A DNA stretch of 64,000 bases, from contig NZ_JHEP02000003.1 of the NCBI RefSeq assembly GCF_000657795.2, positions 248,001-312,000 of the forward strand, given 5' to 3'. The notes under the pieces were generated by a model. It saw nothing but the letters and a program-made list of their open reading frames with translations. It searched no databases and was not told the DNA's origin. The position numbers were made by a program, and so were the translations under genes. This DNA is from Bordetella pseudohinzii (GTDB lineage Bacteria > Pseudomonadota > Gammaproteobacteria > Burkholderiales > Burkholderiaceae_B). Within the stretch, counting starts at the first letter, position 1. Each line of letters opens with the position of its first letter. This document shows positions 8,955-17,074 of this stretch, piece after piece.

Positions 8955-9611
8955 ATGATCCGTACTCTGTTCCGTGCCGGCCTGCTGGCAGCGCTGGCGG
9001 TCCTGACGGGTTGCGTGGCCGCCCCGCAGCGCAATGTCGATTACGGCGCGTTCCGCGAAAGCAAGCCCGCCTCCATCCTGGTGTTGCCGCCCCTGAATGA
9101 ATCGGTGGAGCCGGTCGCTTCGGCCGCGGTGCTGGCCCAGGCGACCTATCCGCTGGCCGAATCGGGCTATTACGTCGTGCCGGTGGCGGTCATGGATGAG
9201 ACCTTCCGCCAGAACGGCATGATTTCCCCCGAGGATGCGAACCAGGTGCCGCCGGCCAAGCTGCGCGAGATCTTCGGCGCCGACGCCGCGCTGTATCTCA
9301 AGGTCAAGCAATATGGTTCGTCCTATCAGCTGCTGGGCAGCGTGACCACGGTCGCGGTTGACGCCTCGCTGGTCGATCTGCGCACCGGCGCGCAGCTCTG
9401 GGAAGGCACCAAGACGGTGGTCCAGGCGGGCAATGGCAGCCAGGGCGGCATTCTCGGCATGCTGGTGCAGGCCGTGGTGGATCAGGTGGTCAACACCCTG
9501 ACCGACCGCGCCTATGGCGTGGCCGCCCTGACCAATCAGCAATTGCTGATGGCCGGTACCCAGGGCGGTCTGCTCTACGGTCCGCGGTCCCCGCATTACG
9601 AGTTCAAGTAA
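8955..9611 (+). CDS. DUF799 (GNA1162-like) lipoprotein
   Basis: 218 aa from the ATG at 8955; a GTG three codons earlier is less likely. The signal peptide has lipobox LTGC (Cys about residue 20). The mature sequence starts APQRNVDYGAF and SILVLPPLNES, the DUF799 family opening, and continues with DAALYLKVKQYGSSYQLLG and LWEGTKTVVQ. Related to the neisserial lipoprotein GNA1162. The fold resembles the anticodon-binding-like domain shared with CsgG and LpoB/TolB N-domains, so a structural outer-membrane role is likely. Last gene of the operon, followed by a 10-bp hairpin. Confidence 0.85.
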   Translation: MIRTLFRAGLLAALAVLTGCVAAPQRNVDYGAFRESKPASILVLPPLNESVEPVASAAVLAQATYPLAESGYYVVPVAVMDETFRQNGMISPEDANQVPPAKLREIFGADAALYLKVKQYGSSYQLLGSVTTVAVDASLVDLRTGAQLWEGTKTVVQAGNGSQGGILGMLVQAVVDQVVNTLTDRAYGVAALTNQQLLMAGTQGGLLYGPRSPHYEFK

Positions 9612-9620
9612 GTCCTCCCG

Positions 9621-9650
9621 GACCACGGCCCCTGCAACAAGGCCGTGGTC
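9621..9650 (+). terminator. Hairpin after the lipoprotein operon (terminator-like, no U-tract)
   Basis: Perfect 10-bp arms GACCACGGCC / GGCCGTGGTC with a 10-nt loop, 9 bp after the DUF799 stop. The following bases are TGGTGTAG, without a T-run, so termination efficiency is uncertain; it could instead protect the 3' end of the mRNA. Confidence 0.5.
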
Positions 9651-9685
9651 TGGTGTAGCCTTGGCGGCTCCAACAAGGAGAGGAC

Positions 9686-10546
9686 ATGGCTAGCAGCACG
9701 CAGCGAAACAGTCCCGCGCCCTATGGGGGCGCGGGTCCGGCCCGCAAAGTCACGCCACGGCGCCTGCAGGAAATGCGCGACGCCGGCGAGAAGATTGTCA
9801 TGCTCACCGCCTATGACGCGGTCTTCGCGGGCCTGGCCGGGCAGGCCGGCGTGGATGCCGTACTGGTGGGCGATTCCCTGGGCATGGTCTGCCAGGGCCG
9901 CGACAGCACGGTGCCGGTGACGATGGACGATATGGTCTATCACACGCAAAGCGTGGCCCGCGGCCTGGCCGACTCTCCCTCTCTTCTATTGTCCGATCTG
10001 CCTTTCGGCAGCTATCACGGCGGCCAGGACGACGCCATGCGCAATGCCGTGCGTCTGATGCAGGCGGGCGCGCAGATGGTCAAGCTTGAGGGCGGCGGCT
10101 GGACCGCGCCCCTGGTGCGTTTCCTGGTCGAGCGCGGCGTGCCGGTGTGCGCCCACCTGGGGCTCACGCCGCAGACCGTGCATGCCTTGAGCGGCTATCG
10201 CGTGCAGGGGCGCGACGATGACGGCGCCGCCCGGCTCGAGCGCCATGCGCGCGAATTGGCCGACGCGGGGGCGACCCTGCTGGTGCTGGAGATGGTGCCG
10301 GCCGCCCTGTCGGCGCGCATCACCGCGGCCCTGCCGGCTTGCCACACCATAGGCATAGGCGCGGGCGCCGGCACCGCGGGCCAAGTGCTGGTGATGCACG
10401 ATATGCTGGGCGCCAGCCTGGGCAAGACGCCGCGCTTCGTGAAGAATTTCCTGGCTGGCAGCGGCGGCGTGCGCGAGGCCTTCGAGGCCTATGCGCGCGC
10501 GGTGCGCGAGGGCAGCTTCCCCGACGACGCCCTGCACGCCTGGTAG
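9686..10546 (+). CDS. panB: 3-methyl-2-oxobutanoate hydroxymethyltransferase (ketopantoate hydroxymethyltransferase)
   Basis: 286 aa. Makes ketopantoate from 2-oxoisovalerate and methylene-tetrahydrofolate, the first committed step of pantothenate and CoA synthesis in the cytoplasm. Conserved segments: [10 protein letters not shown]-like opening ([13 protein letters not shown]), [19 protein letters not shown] with the metal-binding Asp, [36 protein letters not shown] and VLVMHDMLG. The N-terminus is about 15 residues longer than usual. panC is not adjacent. Start ATG follows GGAGAGGAC. Convergent with the Hsp70-like gene, with only 4 bp between stops. Confidence 0.95.
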   Translation: MASSTQRNSPAPYGGAGPARKVTPRRLQEMRDAGEKIVMLTAYDAVFAGLAGQAGVDAVLVGDSLGMVCQGRDSTVPVTMDDMVYHTQSVARGLADSPSLLLSDLPFGSYHGGQDDAMRNAVRLMQAGAQMVKLEGGGWTAPLVRFLVERGVPVCAHLGLTPQTVHALSGYRVQGRDDDGAARLERHARELADAGATLLVLEMVPAALSARITAALPACHTIGIGAGAGTAGQVLVMHDMLGASLGKTPRFVKNFLAGSGGVREAFEAYARAVREGSFPDDALHAW

Positions 10547-10550
10547 CGTC

Positions 10551-11792
10551 TCAGCCGAACTTGCGCCGGGCATCCAGCGCCAGGCCGGCGCCGATGCTGC
10601 CGAACAGGTCGCCCTCGACGCTGCGCGCCCCGGGTAGCAGGGCCGAGACACGTTCGCGCAGGCAGGGCACGCGGCTTGATCCGCCGGTGAAGAACAGGGT
10701 GTCGACCGCGCTCACGCCGGCGTCGGCCAGCAGGCGCGCCACCGTCTTTTCGACGCGGTCGATCAGGCCGCTCATGGAGATATCGAACGCCGGGCGGTCG
10801 ATGTCGGCCGCCAGTTGCGGCGCGATGCGCGCCAGGTCGATACGGGTGGCGGGCGCTTCGGACAGGGCGATCTTGGCTTCTTCGACCTGGATGGCGACCC
10901 AATGGCCCTCGCGGTTCTTGATGAGGGTCATCAGGTGGCCGATCTTGTCGCGTTCGACGGCCTGGGCCTGGATGAAGGCGAAGGTCTCGGCCGCCTTGCG
11001 GGTATAGGCCTGGTTGATGGTGTGCCAGCAGGCCAGGTTGGCGTATTGCGTCGAGGGCACGTCCTTGCCGGTCTTGAGCTGTCCGCCAAGGCCGAACAGC
11101 GGCATGACGTGGGCCAGGCTCAACTGCTTGTCGAAATCGGTGCCGCCGATATGCACCCCGCCATGGGCCAGGATGTCCTCGCGGCGGTCGGCGCGGCCGG
11201 CGCGCTGCGGTCCCAGGCGGATGAGCGAGAAGTCGGAAGTCCCGCCGCCGATGTCGATGACCAGCACCAGTTCTTCGCGCGAGATCTGCGATTCGTAGTC
11301 GAAGGCGGCCGCCAGCGGCTCATACTGGAAGGCAATGTCGCGCAGGCCCACCGCGCGGGCGATCTCGCCCAGGGTGTCCTGGGCCAGCTGGTCGGCCTTG
11401 GGGTCGTCGTCCACGAAAAAGACCGGCCGGCCGAGCACGGCGGCCTCGAAGCCGCGGCCCGCCGCGCGTTCGGCGCGGGCCTTGAGCTCGGCGATGAAGC
11501 GCGTGAGCAGCACCCTGAACGGCAGGGCGCGGCCGGCCACCTCGGTGTGGCCTTCCATCAGGGAGCTGCCCAGCAGGCTCTTCATGGAGCGCATCAGGCG
11601 GCCGTCATAGCCGGCCACATAATCGGCGATGGCCGCGCGGCCATAGCTCACCTCCTCATCTTCGTCATGAAAGAAGATGGCCGAAGGCAAGGTCGGTTTG
11701 CCGTCTTCCAGCGCGAGCAGGGCGTGCTGTCCGGGGCGCATCCAGCCGACGGTGGAGTTGGAGGTGCCGAAGTCGATTCCGCAGGCAGTCAT
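10551..11792 (-). CDS. YegD-like Hsp70-family ATPase
   Basis: 413 aa. The actin-like ATPase fold is clear: GIDFGTSNSTVGW (phosphate 1), LVIDIGGGTSDFSLI (phosphate 2) and FFTGGSSRVPCLRE (adenosine motif). The C-terminal peptide-binding domain of DnaK is absent, as in E. coli YegD. Role unknown in this family; a specialised chaperone or regulatory ATPase is inferred from the fold. It is encoded alone, away from dnaK/dnaJ/grpE. The start ATG is well defined by the DFGTSNS motif at residue 7. Confidence 0.85.
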   Translation of the reverse strand: MTACGIDFGTSNSTVGWMRPGQHALLALEDGKPTLPSAIFFHDEDEEVSYGRAAIADYVAGYDGRLMRSMKSLLGSSLMEGHTEVAGRALPFRVLLTRFIAELKARAERAAGRGFEAAVLGRPVFFVDDDPKADQLAQDTLGEIARAVGLRDIAFQYEPLAAAFDYESQISREELVLVIDIGGGTSDFSLIRLGPQRAGRADRREDILAHGGVHIGGTDFDKQLSLAHVMPLFGLGGQLKTGKDVPSTQYANLACWHTINQAYTRKAAETFAFIQAQAVERDKIGHLMTLIKNREGHWVAIQVEEAKIALSEAPATRIDLARIAPQLAADIDRPAFDISMSGLIDRVEKTVARLLADAGVSAVDTLFFTGGSSRVPCLRERVSALLPGARSVEGDLFGSIGAGLALDARRKFG

Positions 11793-11905
11793 GGAAAACC
11801 AGGAAAAAAGCGCGCTAGTGTAGCCCAGGCCGCCGCTGCCTAGGGGTATGCCGGAATGGAGCCCGGGGGGCGGCGGCCGGATAATGCGCCCAGTATCGCG
11901 CCCTT

Positions 11906-12889
11906 ATGTTGCATGCCATGACTCCCCCGCCTCCCCTGGCCGACACCATCGTCGGTGACCATCCCTCCATCGTGGCCTTGCGCGATCTGGTGCTGCGCGT
12001 GGCGCGCAGCCGCGCCAGCACGGTGCTCATCTACGGCGAGACCGGCACCGGCAAAGGCCTGGTGGCGCGCGCCCTGCACGATCATTCGGCGCGCGCCGAA
12101 AAAGGTTTTACCGAGATCAATTGCGCCGCCATACCCGGCAATCTGCTGGAGTCCGAGCTGTTCGGCCATGAGCGCGGCGCCTTCACGGGCGCTGTCGCGC
12201 GCAAGGAAGGCTTGCTGGAGATCGCGCATGGCGGCAGCGTCTTCCTGGACGAGGTGCGCGAGCTCGAACCCATGATGCAGGCCAAGATCCTCACCTTGCT
12301 GGACAGCCGGCGCTTCCGGCGCATCGGCGCGGTGCATGAGCTGACGACCGATGTGCGCTTTATCGCGGCCACCAACAAAATCCTGCTGGGCGAGGTGGAC
12401 GCGGGCAAGTTCCGCGATGATCTGTACTACCGCCTGCAGGTGGTGTCGATCAATCTGCCGCCGCTGCGCGAGCGCGGCGATGATGTCTTCGTGCTGGCCG
12501 ACCGCTTCCTGGCGCGCTACAACCGGCTGCATGCCAGCGCCTTCCGGCGCATCGATCCGGCGGTGCAGGAGGTCTTTCGCCGCTATCGCTGGCCGGGCAA
12601 TGTGCGCGAGCTGGGCAATCTGCTGGAGCGCATCTGCATCCTGGACAGCGGCGAGACCGTGGGCCTGGAGCATCTGCCGGCGCGCATCGTGCGCGATGCC
12701 AGCGCGCCGGCCGGCGCGGGCGACTACGCTGCCCGCACGGCGGATTTCCAGCGCCGCATGATCCAGGCGGCGCTGGCCGCGCAGGGCGGCAGCCTGGCCG
12801 CCGCCGCCCAGGCCCTGGGGCTGACGCGGCACGCCCTGCGGCACCAGATGCTGCGGCTGGATCTGGAAAAAAAGCCCGGCCGGGCCTGA
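11906..12889 (+). CDS. Sigma-54-dependent transcriptional activator lacking an N-terminal sensor domain
   Basis: 327 aa. The AAA+ domain starts almost at the N-terminus: Walker A GETGTGKG, the sigma-54 contact loop GAFTGA intact in HERGAFTGAV, Walker B VFLDEV (the second acidic residue is Glu), and arginine-finger region FRDDLYYRL. A C-terminal Fis-type HTH (LAAAAQALGLTRHALRHQM) binds DNA. There is no receiver, PAS, GAF or ACT domain, so activity is probably controlled by a partner protein or by its level, as in PspF. It is convergent with the AtuA/DUF4387/Bug operon, whose promoter carries a -24/-12 element, and is its probable activator. A second in-frame ATG lies at 11918. Confidence 0.9.
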   Translation: MLHAMTPPPPLADTIVGDHPSIVALRDLVLRVARSRASTVLIYGETGTGKGLVARALHDHSARAEKGFTEINCAAIPGNLLESELFGHERGAFTGAVARKEGLLEIAHGGSVFLDEVRELEPMMQAKILTLLDSRRFRRIGAVHELTTDVRFIAATNKILLGEVDAGKFRDDLYYRLQVVSINLPPLRERGDDVFVLADRFLARYNRLHASAFRRIDPAVQEVFRRYRWPGNVRELGNLLERICILDSGETVGLEHLPARIVRDASAPAGAGDYAARTADFQRRMIQAALAAQGGSLAAAAQALGLTRHALRHQMLRLDLEKKPGRA

Positions 12890-12898
12890 CGGCCGGGC
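12867..12898 (-). terminator. Intrinsic terminator of the AtuA-DUF4387-Bug operon
   Basis: On the minus strand: perfect 9-bp stem GCCCGGCCG / CGGCCGGGC with a 7-nt loop, then seven T residues (plus-strand A-run 12867-12873). It lies about 28 bp beyond the Bug stop codon, inside the last codons of the convergent sigma-54 activator gene, whose Lys-Lys codons supply the A-run. Confidence 0.85.
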
Positions 12899-12925
12899 CG
12901 GGGAAGCGCTGCGTCAAACCAGAAT

Positions 12926-13888
12926 CTATTCGACGCTGATGTGGTGGCTGCGGGCCACGTCGCGCCACAAGGCATAGTCGCGGGCGACGCGCTGGCCGAA
13001 TTCGGCGCTGCCGATGGCCGCGGGCACGGTGCCGTCCATGTCCAGCAGCGCGGTGCTCTCGGGCGTTCTGGCCACGCGGCCGATGGCCTGGTTGTAGCGG
13101 TCGACCAGGTCCTGGGGCGTGCCGGCCGGGGCGAACACGCCGACCCAGATATCGACCGCGTAGCCGGGCAGGATGGCCGCGGCCGGCGTCAACTTGGGAA
13201 AGGCCGGATGGGGGTCGCGGGCCGTGGTCGCCACCAGCTTGATCTTGCCCGACTGCACCAGCGGCGCCAGCGAGCTGTAGTTGGCCAGCATGATGTCGAT
13301 CTGTCCGCCGGCCATGTCGGAAGCGGCATTGGCCGCGCCCTTGTAAGGCACATGGGTCATGCTGACCTTGGCGGCGTCGTCCATCATCACGGTCGCCAGG
13401 TGCGCCAGCGAGCCGATGCCGGCCGTGCCGTAGTTGAGCACGTCGGGCTTGGCGCGCGCGGCCTCCAGCACGTCGGCCAGGCTGGCATAGGGCTTGGCGC
13501 CGGTCACGCCGATGACCAGCGGCCCCTCGCCCACCATGGCCACCGGCGCGAAGCTCTTGACCGGATCGTAGGGCATGCGCGGCTGCGTGGCGGCCGAGGT
13601 CAGAAAGGTGGACGAGGTCAGCAGCAGGGTCGCGCCGTCCTTGGCCGACTTGGCCACGTAGTCCGAGCCGATGACGCCGGCCGCGCCGACACGGTTCTCG
13701 ACGATGACGATGGTTTTCAGCTGTTCCGCCAGCTGGGGAGCGATCGCGCGCGCGATGGCGTCATTGCTCGCCCCGGCGCTGAAGGGCACCACGATCTTGA
13801 TCTGCTTGGGCACCGGCGTGGGCGCCTGCTGGGCCTGGACGCCGGCGGTCAGCGCGCACAGCGCCAGCGCCCGGAAGATGGTTTTCAT
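12926..13888 (-). CDS. Bug-family solute-binding protein
   Basis: 320 aa. Signal peptide KTIFRALALCALTAGVQAQ, then the Bug core: PKQIKIVVPFSAGASNDAIAR, VENRVGAAGVIGSDYVA, LNYGTAGIGSLAHL, VPYKGAANAASDMAGGQ and WVGVFAPAGTPQDLV. A strong AAGGGGAAT ribosome site precedes the ATG. Third gene of the sigma-54-type operon, 54 bp after the DUF4387 gene. It probably binds the compound handled by the AtuA/DUF4387 pair. No TctA/TctB is nearby. Confidence 0.9.
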   Translation of the reverse strand: MKTIFRALALCALTAGVQAQQAPTPVPKQIKIVVPFSAGASNDAIARAIAPQLAEQLKTIVIVENRVGAAGVIGSDYVAKSAKDGATLLLTSSTFLTSAATQPRMPYDPVKSFAPVAMVGEGPLVIGVTGAKPYASLADVLEAARAKPDVLNYGTAGIGSLAHLATVMMDDAAKVSMTHVPYKGAANAASDMAGGQIDIMLANYSSLAPLVQSGKIKLVATTARDPHPAFPKLTPAAAILPGYAVDIWVGVFAPAGTPQDLVDRYNQAIGRVARTPESTALLDMDGTVPAAIGSAEFGQRVARDYALWRDVARSHHISVE

Positions 13889-13942
13889 AGATTATTCCCC
13901 TTGTATAGGCCGGGGCCTGCGCCGGGCAGGCCCGCGTGCCGG

Positions 13943-14263
13943 TCAGCGTTGCACGGGCAGGTCCAGCAGCGGCGCGTACTGCTGGGCGCCGAAGATATCG
14001 CCATCGCCCGCCGAGCCGCTGGGCACGAGGCGATAGATGGTGAATTTGATCGCCAGGCCGGGATCGTATTCGACAAAGTCCGAGATGCGCGCGTCGGGGA
14101 TGCGATAGAGCGCGGCCACGCTCTTGCGCGTGAGCGCGCCCGAGCGTTTCACCGATTCATAGGTGTCGCGGTCGCGGAAGATGATGTCGAAGGTGATCTT
14201 GTTCACGCCGGCATTCTTGCTGCGTATGGTCTTGGCGAGTTCGCTCAGTTTCTGCGTGGGCAT
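13943..14263 (-). CDS. DUF4387 family protein
   Basis: 106 aa, normal for the family. Typical residues are LAKTIRSKNAGVNKITFDI near the start and YDPGLAIKFTIYRLVPSG near the C-terminus. DUF4387 proteins are commonly encoded beside AtuA-type (DUF1446) proteins, as here (11 bp apart), and the two probably form one enzyme or complex. The reaction is not established. Start ATG is supported by the tight spacing to the upstream gene. Confidence 0.85.
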   Translation of the reverse strand: MPTQKLSELAKTIRSKNAGVNKITFDIIFRDRDTYESVKRSGALTRKSVAALYRIPDARISDFVEYDPGLAIKFTIYRLVPSGSAGDGDIFGAQQYAPLLDLPVQR

Positions 14264-14274
14264 GGCGGGTTCTC

Positions 14275-15630
14275 TCAGGCCTGGATGATGTGGGTTTGGA
14301 TCAGTTCGAAGATGTCGTCCACCGGGATGGTGTGGTTCAGCGTCCAGCGATACGCGGCGCTGGCGCGCACGACTTCATCGAGGGGGAAGGACACCGATCC
14401 GGCCGTGCCCTTGACGTCGGGCAGGCGGGCATAGAACATCTGGCGCAGGCCCGTCAGGGTGAGCTCTTCGGCCATCTCGGCCGTGGGCGCCACGCCTTGC
14501 ACCATGATGCACAGCTCGTGCGCCGGCTGGTCGCGCAGCGGCTCCAGGTCGCCCATGACGCCGTCGCGGCCATAGACCTTGTAATGCAGTTCATAGCCGT
14601 TGTCGCCGAAGCGTTCGCGGACTTTGTCGCGGGCCCAGCCGATGACGCGGTCGATGTTGGCGATGGTGTAGGGATCGCGCACGCCGCACAGGCCGATGTA
14701 GCGCTCGCCCACCTTGCCCGAGCCTTCCAGTTTGACGGTCAGGCGCTCCGAGGGGATGAAGCGCGAGCCGGTGATGCGGGTGGTCTTTTCGTCGAGCTGC
14801 TCATAGTGGCATTCGCGCATATCCAGTTTGCCGCCGGCGAAGAATTCTTCGTAGGGGTTGGAGCGCTCATACATGGCGTGGCCGGCCACCGAGGCGATGG
14901 TGCAGCGCTGCTCGGGGTGCATGGCCGTGACGCGCACGTCCTCATGGCTGATCTCGCCCATCACGGTTTCCTTGCCGCCATAGGGTTCGGCGCAGAACGA
15001 CGCGCATTCCAGCACCTTGCCCAGGTAATAGGCCTGGTCGGCGGCAAAGCCATGATGCAGCGCGGGCGCGGCGAACACGGCGGCATCCGAGCTGCGTCCG
15101 CCGATGATGACGTCGGCGCCGGCTTCCAGCAGCTTCAGATAGGGTTGCACGCCGGCTACGGCGACGATCCGCGCGGTGGCGTCCAGCTCGGCCTCGGTCA
15201 GGTCGGCGTAGCCGTCCAGGCCGACGATGGCCGCGCCCGCGCGCATCTTGCCGCGCACGAACTCCGGATCGACCTCGGAATAGAAATAGCCGATCTTGAA
15301 CGGCGCCAGTCCATGCTTGGCGGCCAGTTCGCGGATGATGCGCACATAGAGGTCCACCCGGCTGTTCGAGCCGGTGTCGCCGGCCGAGCCGATGATCATG
15401 GGCACGCCCTGGCTGCGCGCGGCCAGCAGCATCTGCTCCAGGTCGTGCCGCTGCCAGGCCTCGGGGCTGGTCGAGGTATCCGAACCCAGGGGCACGGGGC
15501 CCACGTCGTCGCTGCCGGAGTCGGCGGCGATGTAATCGGGCCGGGCGCGCACGCCGGCCTGGAAACTCTCGGTACGCAGGGGGGCGAAGCCCAGGTGTCC
15601 GTTCGGACAAATGATTCTCATGGAGCGCAT
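14275..15630 (-). CDS. AtuA-family (DUF1446) acyclic terpene utilization-like protein
   Basis: 451 aa, matching the AtuA/DUF1446 core: IICPNGHLGFAP, YIAADSGSDDVGP, GSAGDTGSN, GADVIIGGRSSDAAVFAAP and LRQMFYARL with PLDEVV near the end. AtuA is needed for acyclic terpene catabolism in Pseudomonas, but other Atu enzymes are missing here, so the substrate is open. First gene of an operon with DUF4387 and a Bug protein. The start could be the ATG at 15630 or the one at 15621. A sigma-54 promoter about 50 bp upstream predicts activation by an enhancer-binding protein, probably the one at 11906. Confidence 0.85.
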   Translation of the reverse strand: MRSMRIICPNGHLGFAPLRTESFQAGVRARPDYIAADSGSDDVGPVPLGSDTSTSPEAWQRHDLEQMLLAARSQGVPMIIGSAGDTGSNSRVDLYVRIIRELAAKHGLAPFKIGYFYSEVDPEFVRGKMRAGAAIVGLDGYADLTEAELDATARIVAVAGVQPYLKLLEAGADVIIGGRSSDAAVFAAPALHHGFAADQAYYLGKVLECASFCAEPYGGKETVMGEISHEDVRVTAMHPEQRCTIASVAGHAMYERSNPYEEFFAGGKLDMRECHYEQLDEKTTRITGSRFIPSERLTVKLEGSGKVGERYIGLCGVRDPYTIANIDRVIGWARDKVRERFGDNGYELHYKVYGRDGVMGDLEPLRDQPAHELCIMVQGVAPTAEMAEELTLTGLRQMFYARLPDVKGTAGSVSFPLDEVVRASAAYRWTLNHTIPVDDIFELIQTHIIQA

Positions 15631-15681
15631 CTTTTGACTCGGTTGAGGAAGGCCGCACAGGGCCGGGATGTCTCGGATAAC

Positions 15682-15697
15682 GCAAACTCCGTGCCAA
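15682..15697 (-). promoter_or_regulatory. Sigma-54 (-24/-12) promoter of the AtuA operon
   Basis: Minus-strand TTGGCACGGAGTTTGC matches the -24/-12 consensus, with the invariant GG and GC separated by exactly 10 bases. The predicted transcription start near 15671 would give a leader of about 40 nt before the ATG at 15630. A gene for a sigma-54 activator lies at the other end of the operon. Confidence 0.85.
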
Positions 15698-15770
15698 CCG
15701 CGGCTTGCGGAAAATATGCCGAGGAATCAAAGCCTTGATGCGTGGACGCGACACCGTGCGCCGCTGATGC

Positions 15771-15805
15771 GCGTGCAATTCGCGCATCATGCGCGAATTG
15801 CACGC
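15771..15805. promoter_or_regulatory. Perfect 16-bp inverted repeat, candidate enhancer (UAS) for the sigma-54 promoter
   Basis: Arms GCGTGCAATTCGCGCA and TGCGCGAATTGCACGC, separated by TCA, centred about 94 bp upstream of the -24 element, the usual distance for an enhancer site. No T-run follows on either strand, so a terminator for the diguanylate cyclase gene is less likely. The probable ligand is the Fis-type HTH of the activator at 11906 (inference). Confidence 0.65.
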
Positions 15806-15835
15806 ATGAGACCGGCGGCGCCGTGGTCGTCCGGC

Positions 15836-16978
15836 TCAGGCCGCCATGGCCCAGCGCCCCTTTCCGGCGCTTTTGGCCAGGTAAAGCGCGCGATCCGCAG
15901 CCTTGAGGATGTCGACCATGTCGTGGCCGTGCTGTGGAATGAGGGCGATGCCCAGGCTGGCGGAAATCCCCACCTCGCCGGCTTCGCCCAGTTCATAGGG
16001 TTTGCTGACGTCGGCGATGAGGCGTTCGCCCAGCGCGCGCGGGTCCGCGTGACGGTCGACGCGCAGCAGCAGCACGAATTCGTCGCCGCCGATGCGGGCG
16101 ATGGCGCTGCCGTCCGGCGCGAGGGCGCACAGGCGCTGCGCGACCTCGCGCAGCAGCCGGTCGCCGCTGGCGTGCCCGCTGGTGTCGTTGACCGCCTTGA
16201 AGCCGTCCAGGTCGAGGTAAAGCAAGGCGTGCTGCTCGCCGCGCTCGCGCGCCAGCGTGGCGGCCTCGGACAGGGCCAGGCTCAAGCCCAGACGGTTGAG
16301 CAGGCCGGTGAGAAAGTCGCGCCGCGCGCGTTCGTCGTTTTCGCGTTCGGCCCGCATGGTGGCCACCAGCATGGCGTTGAGCTTATAGGCCGCCACGGTC
16401 ATGCTGGCGATATAAAGCGGCAGCTGCATGCCGATCACCCACAGCTGCCAGCCGGCGTTGAAGATCGGCACGGCGATGCAGGGCCCCAGGGCCAGGATGA
16501 CCATGGCGGCCGTCAGGCGCGGCGCGCCGAAGTTGCGAAAGCAGATGCCGCCCACCATGGCCGCGGCGGACAGGCAGGTGATGGCGATGGCGATCCAGTC
16601 ACCGCTCAGGGCGCTGATGGTGATGCCATAGCCGACACTGCCGGCCCATCCCAGGGTGAGCAGCAGATAGACATCGGTATGAGTGGCGCCGCCGCGCCGC
16701 GCATGGCGGTGCGCCGAGATCAGGATGCCGCCGCGCGTGATGCAGATGAAGAGCTCCAGCGCGACCCAGCCGTAGAAGATGGGCGTGCCTACGCGCCAGG
16801 CCAGGACGGCGGCGACCATGAGGCTGTTGAGCACGCCGCCGATGAAGATGGATAGGGTGCCGAACAGACTGCCGATCAGGGCGCGCTGAATGTCGAGGGG
16901 GACGTCCTGTCCGGGATGGGCCAGCCACCGCGTCAGACGCCAGGTCGGCATGGAGTAGGTGCTACGGGTCGGGAGCAT
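15836..16978 (-). CDS. Membrane-bound diguanylate cyclase (GGDEF domain)
   Basis: 380 aa from the ATG at 16978; 16951 is an alternative and neither has a clear ribosome site. About six transmembrane helices fill residues 25-215. After a short helix (MRAERENDERARR) comes a GGDEF domain with DFLTGLLNRLGLSLAL, LYLDLDGFKAVNDTSGH and an intact RIGGDEF. The RxxD inhibitory site expected just before GGDEF is absent (the positions read PDGS). There is no EAL domain. It makes cyclic-di-GMP at the membrane; the signal is unknown. It lies upstream of the AtuA operon on the same strand but is separated from it by the inverted repeat and sigma-54 promoter. Confidence 0.9.
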   Translation of the reverse strand: MLPTRSTYSMPTWRLTRWLAHPGQDVPLDIQRALIGSLFGTLSIFIGGVLNSLMVAAVLAWRVGTPIFYGWVALELFICITRGGILISAHRHARRGGATHTDVYLLLTLGWAGSVGYGITISALSGDWIAIAITCLSAAAMVGGICFRNFGAPRLTAAMVILALGPCIAVPIFNAGWQLWVIGMQLPLYIASMTVAAYKLNAMLVATMRAERENDERARRDFLTGLLNRLGLSLALSEAATLARERGEQHALLYLDLDGFKAVNDTSGHASGDRLLREVAQRLCALAPDGSAIARIGGDEFVLLLRVDRHADPRALGERLIADVSKPYELGEAGEVGISASLGIALIPQHGHDMVDILKAADRALYLAKSAGKGRWAMAA

Positions 16979-17074
16979 GCGTGGCGGTCGTGGCGGGCGG
17001 ACTAGAGATATAGCCCGCCCGCATGGCCATCGCAAGAGCCGGAGCGGCATTTTTTTTCTTGCCGCGGCGGCGCG

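Noticed and set aside
15771-15805. The long inverted repeat as an insertion-sequence end or terminator
   Set aside because: No transposase gene or target duplication is nearby, the spacer is only 3 bp, and no T-run follows.
17040-17056. Possible plus-strand terminator (GCCG/CGGC followed by seven T)
   Set aside because: The stem is only 4 bp and no plus-strand gene ends nearby.
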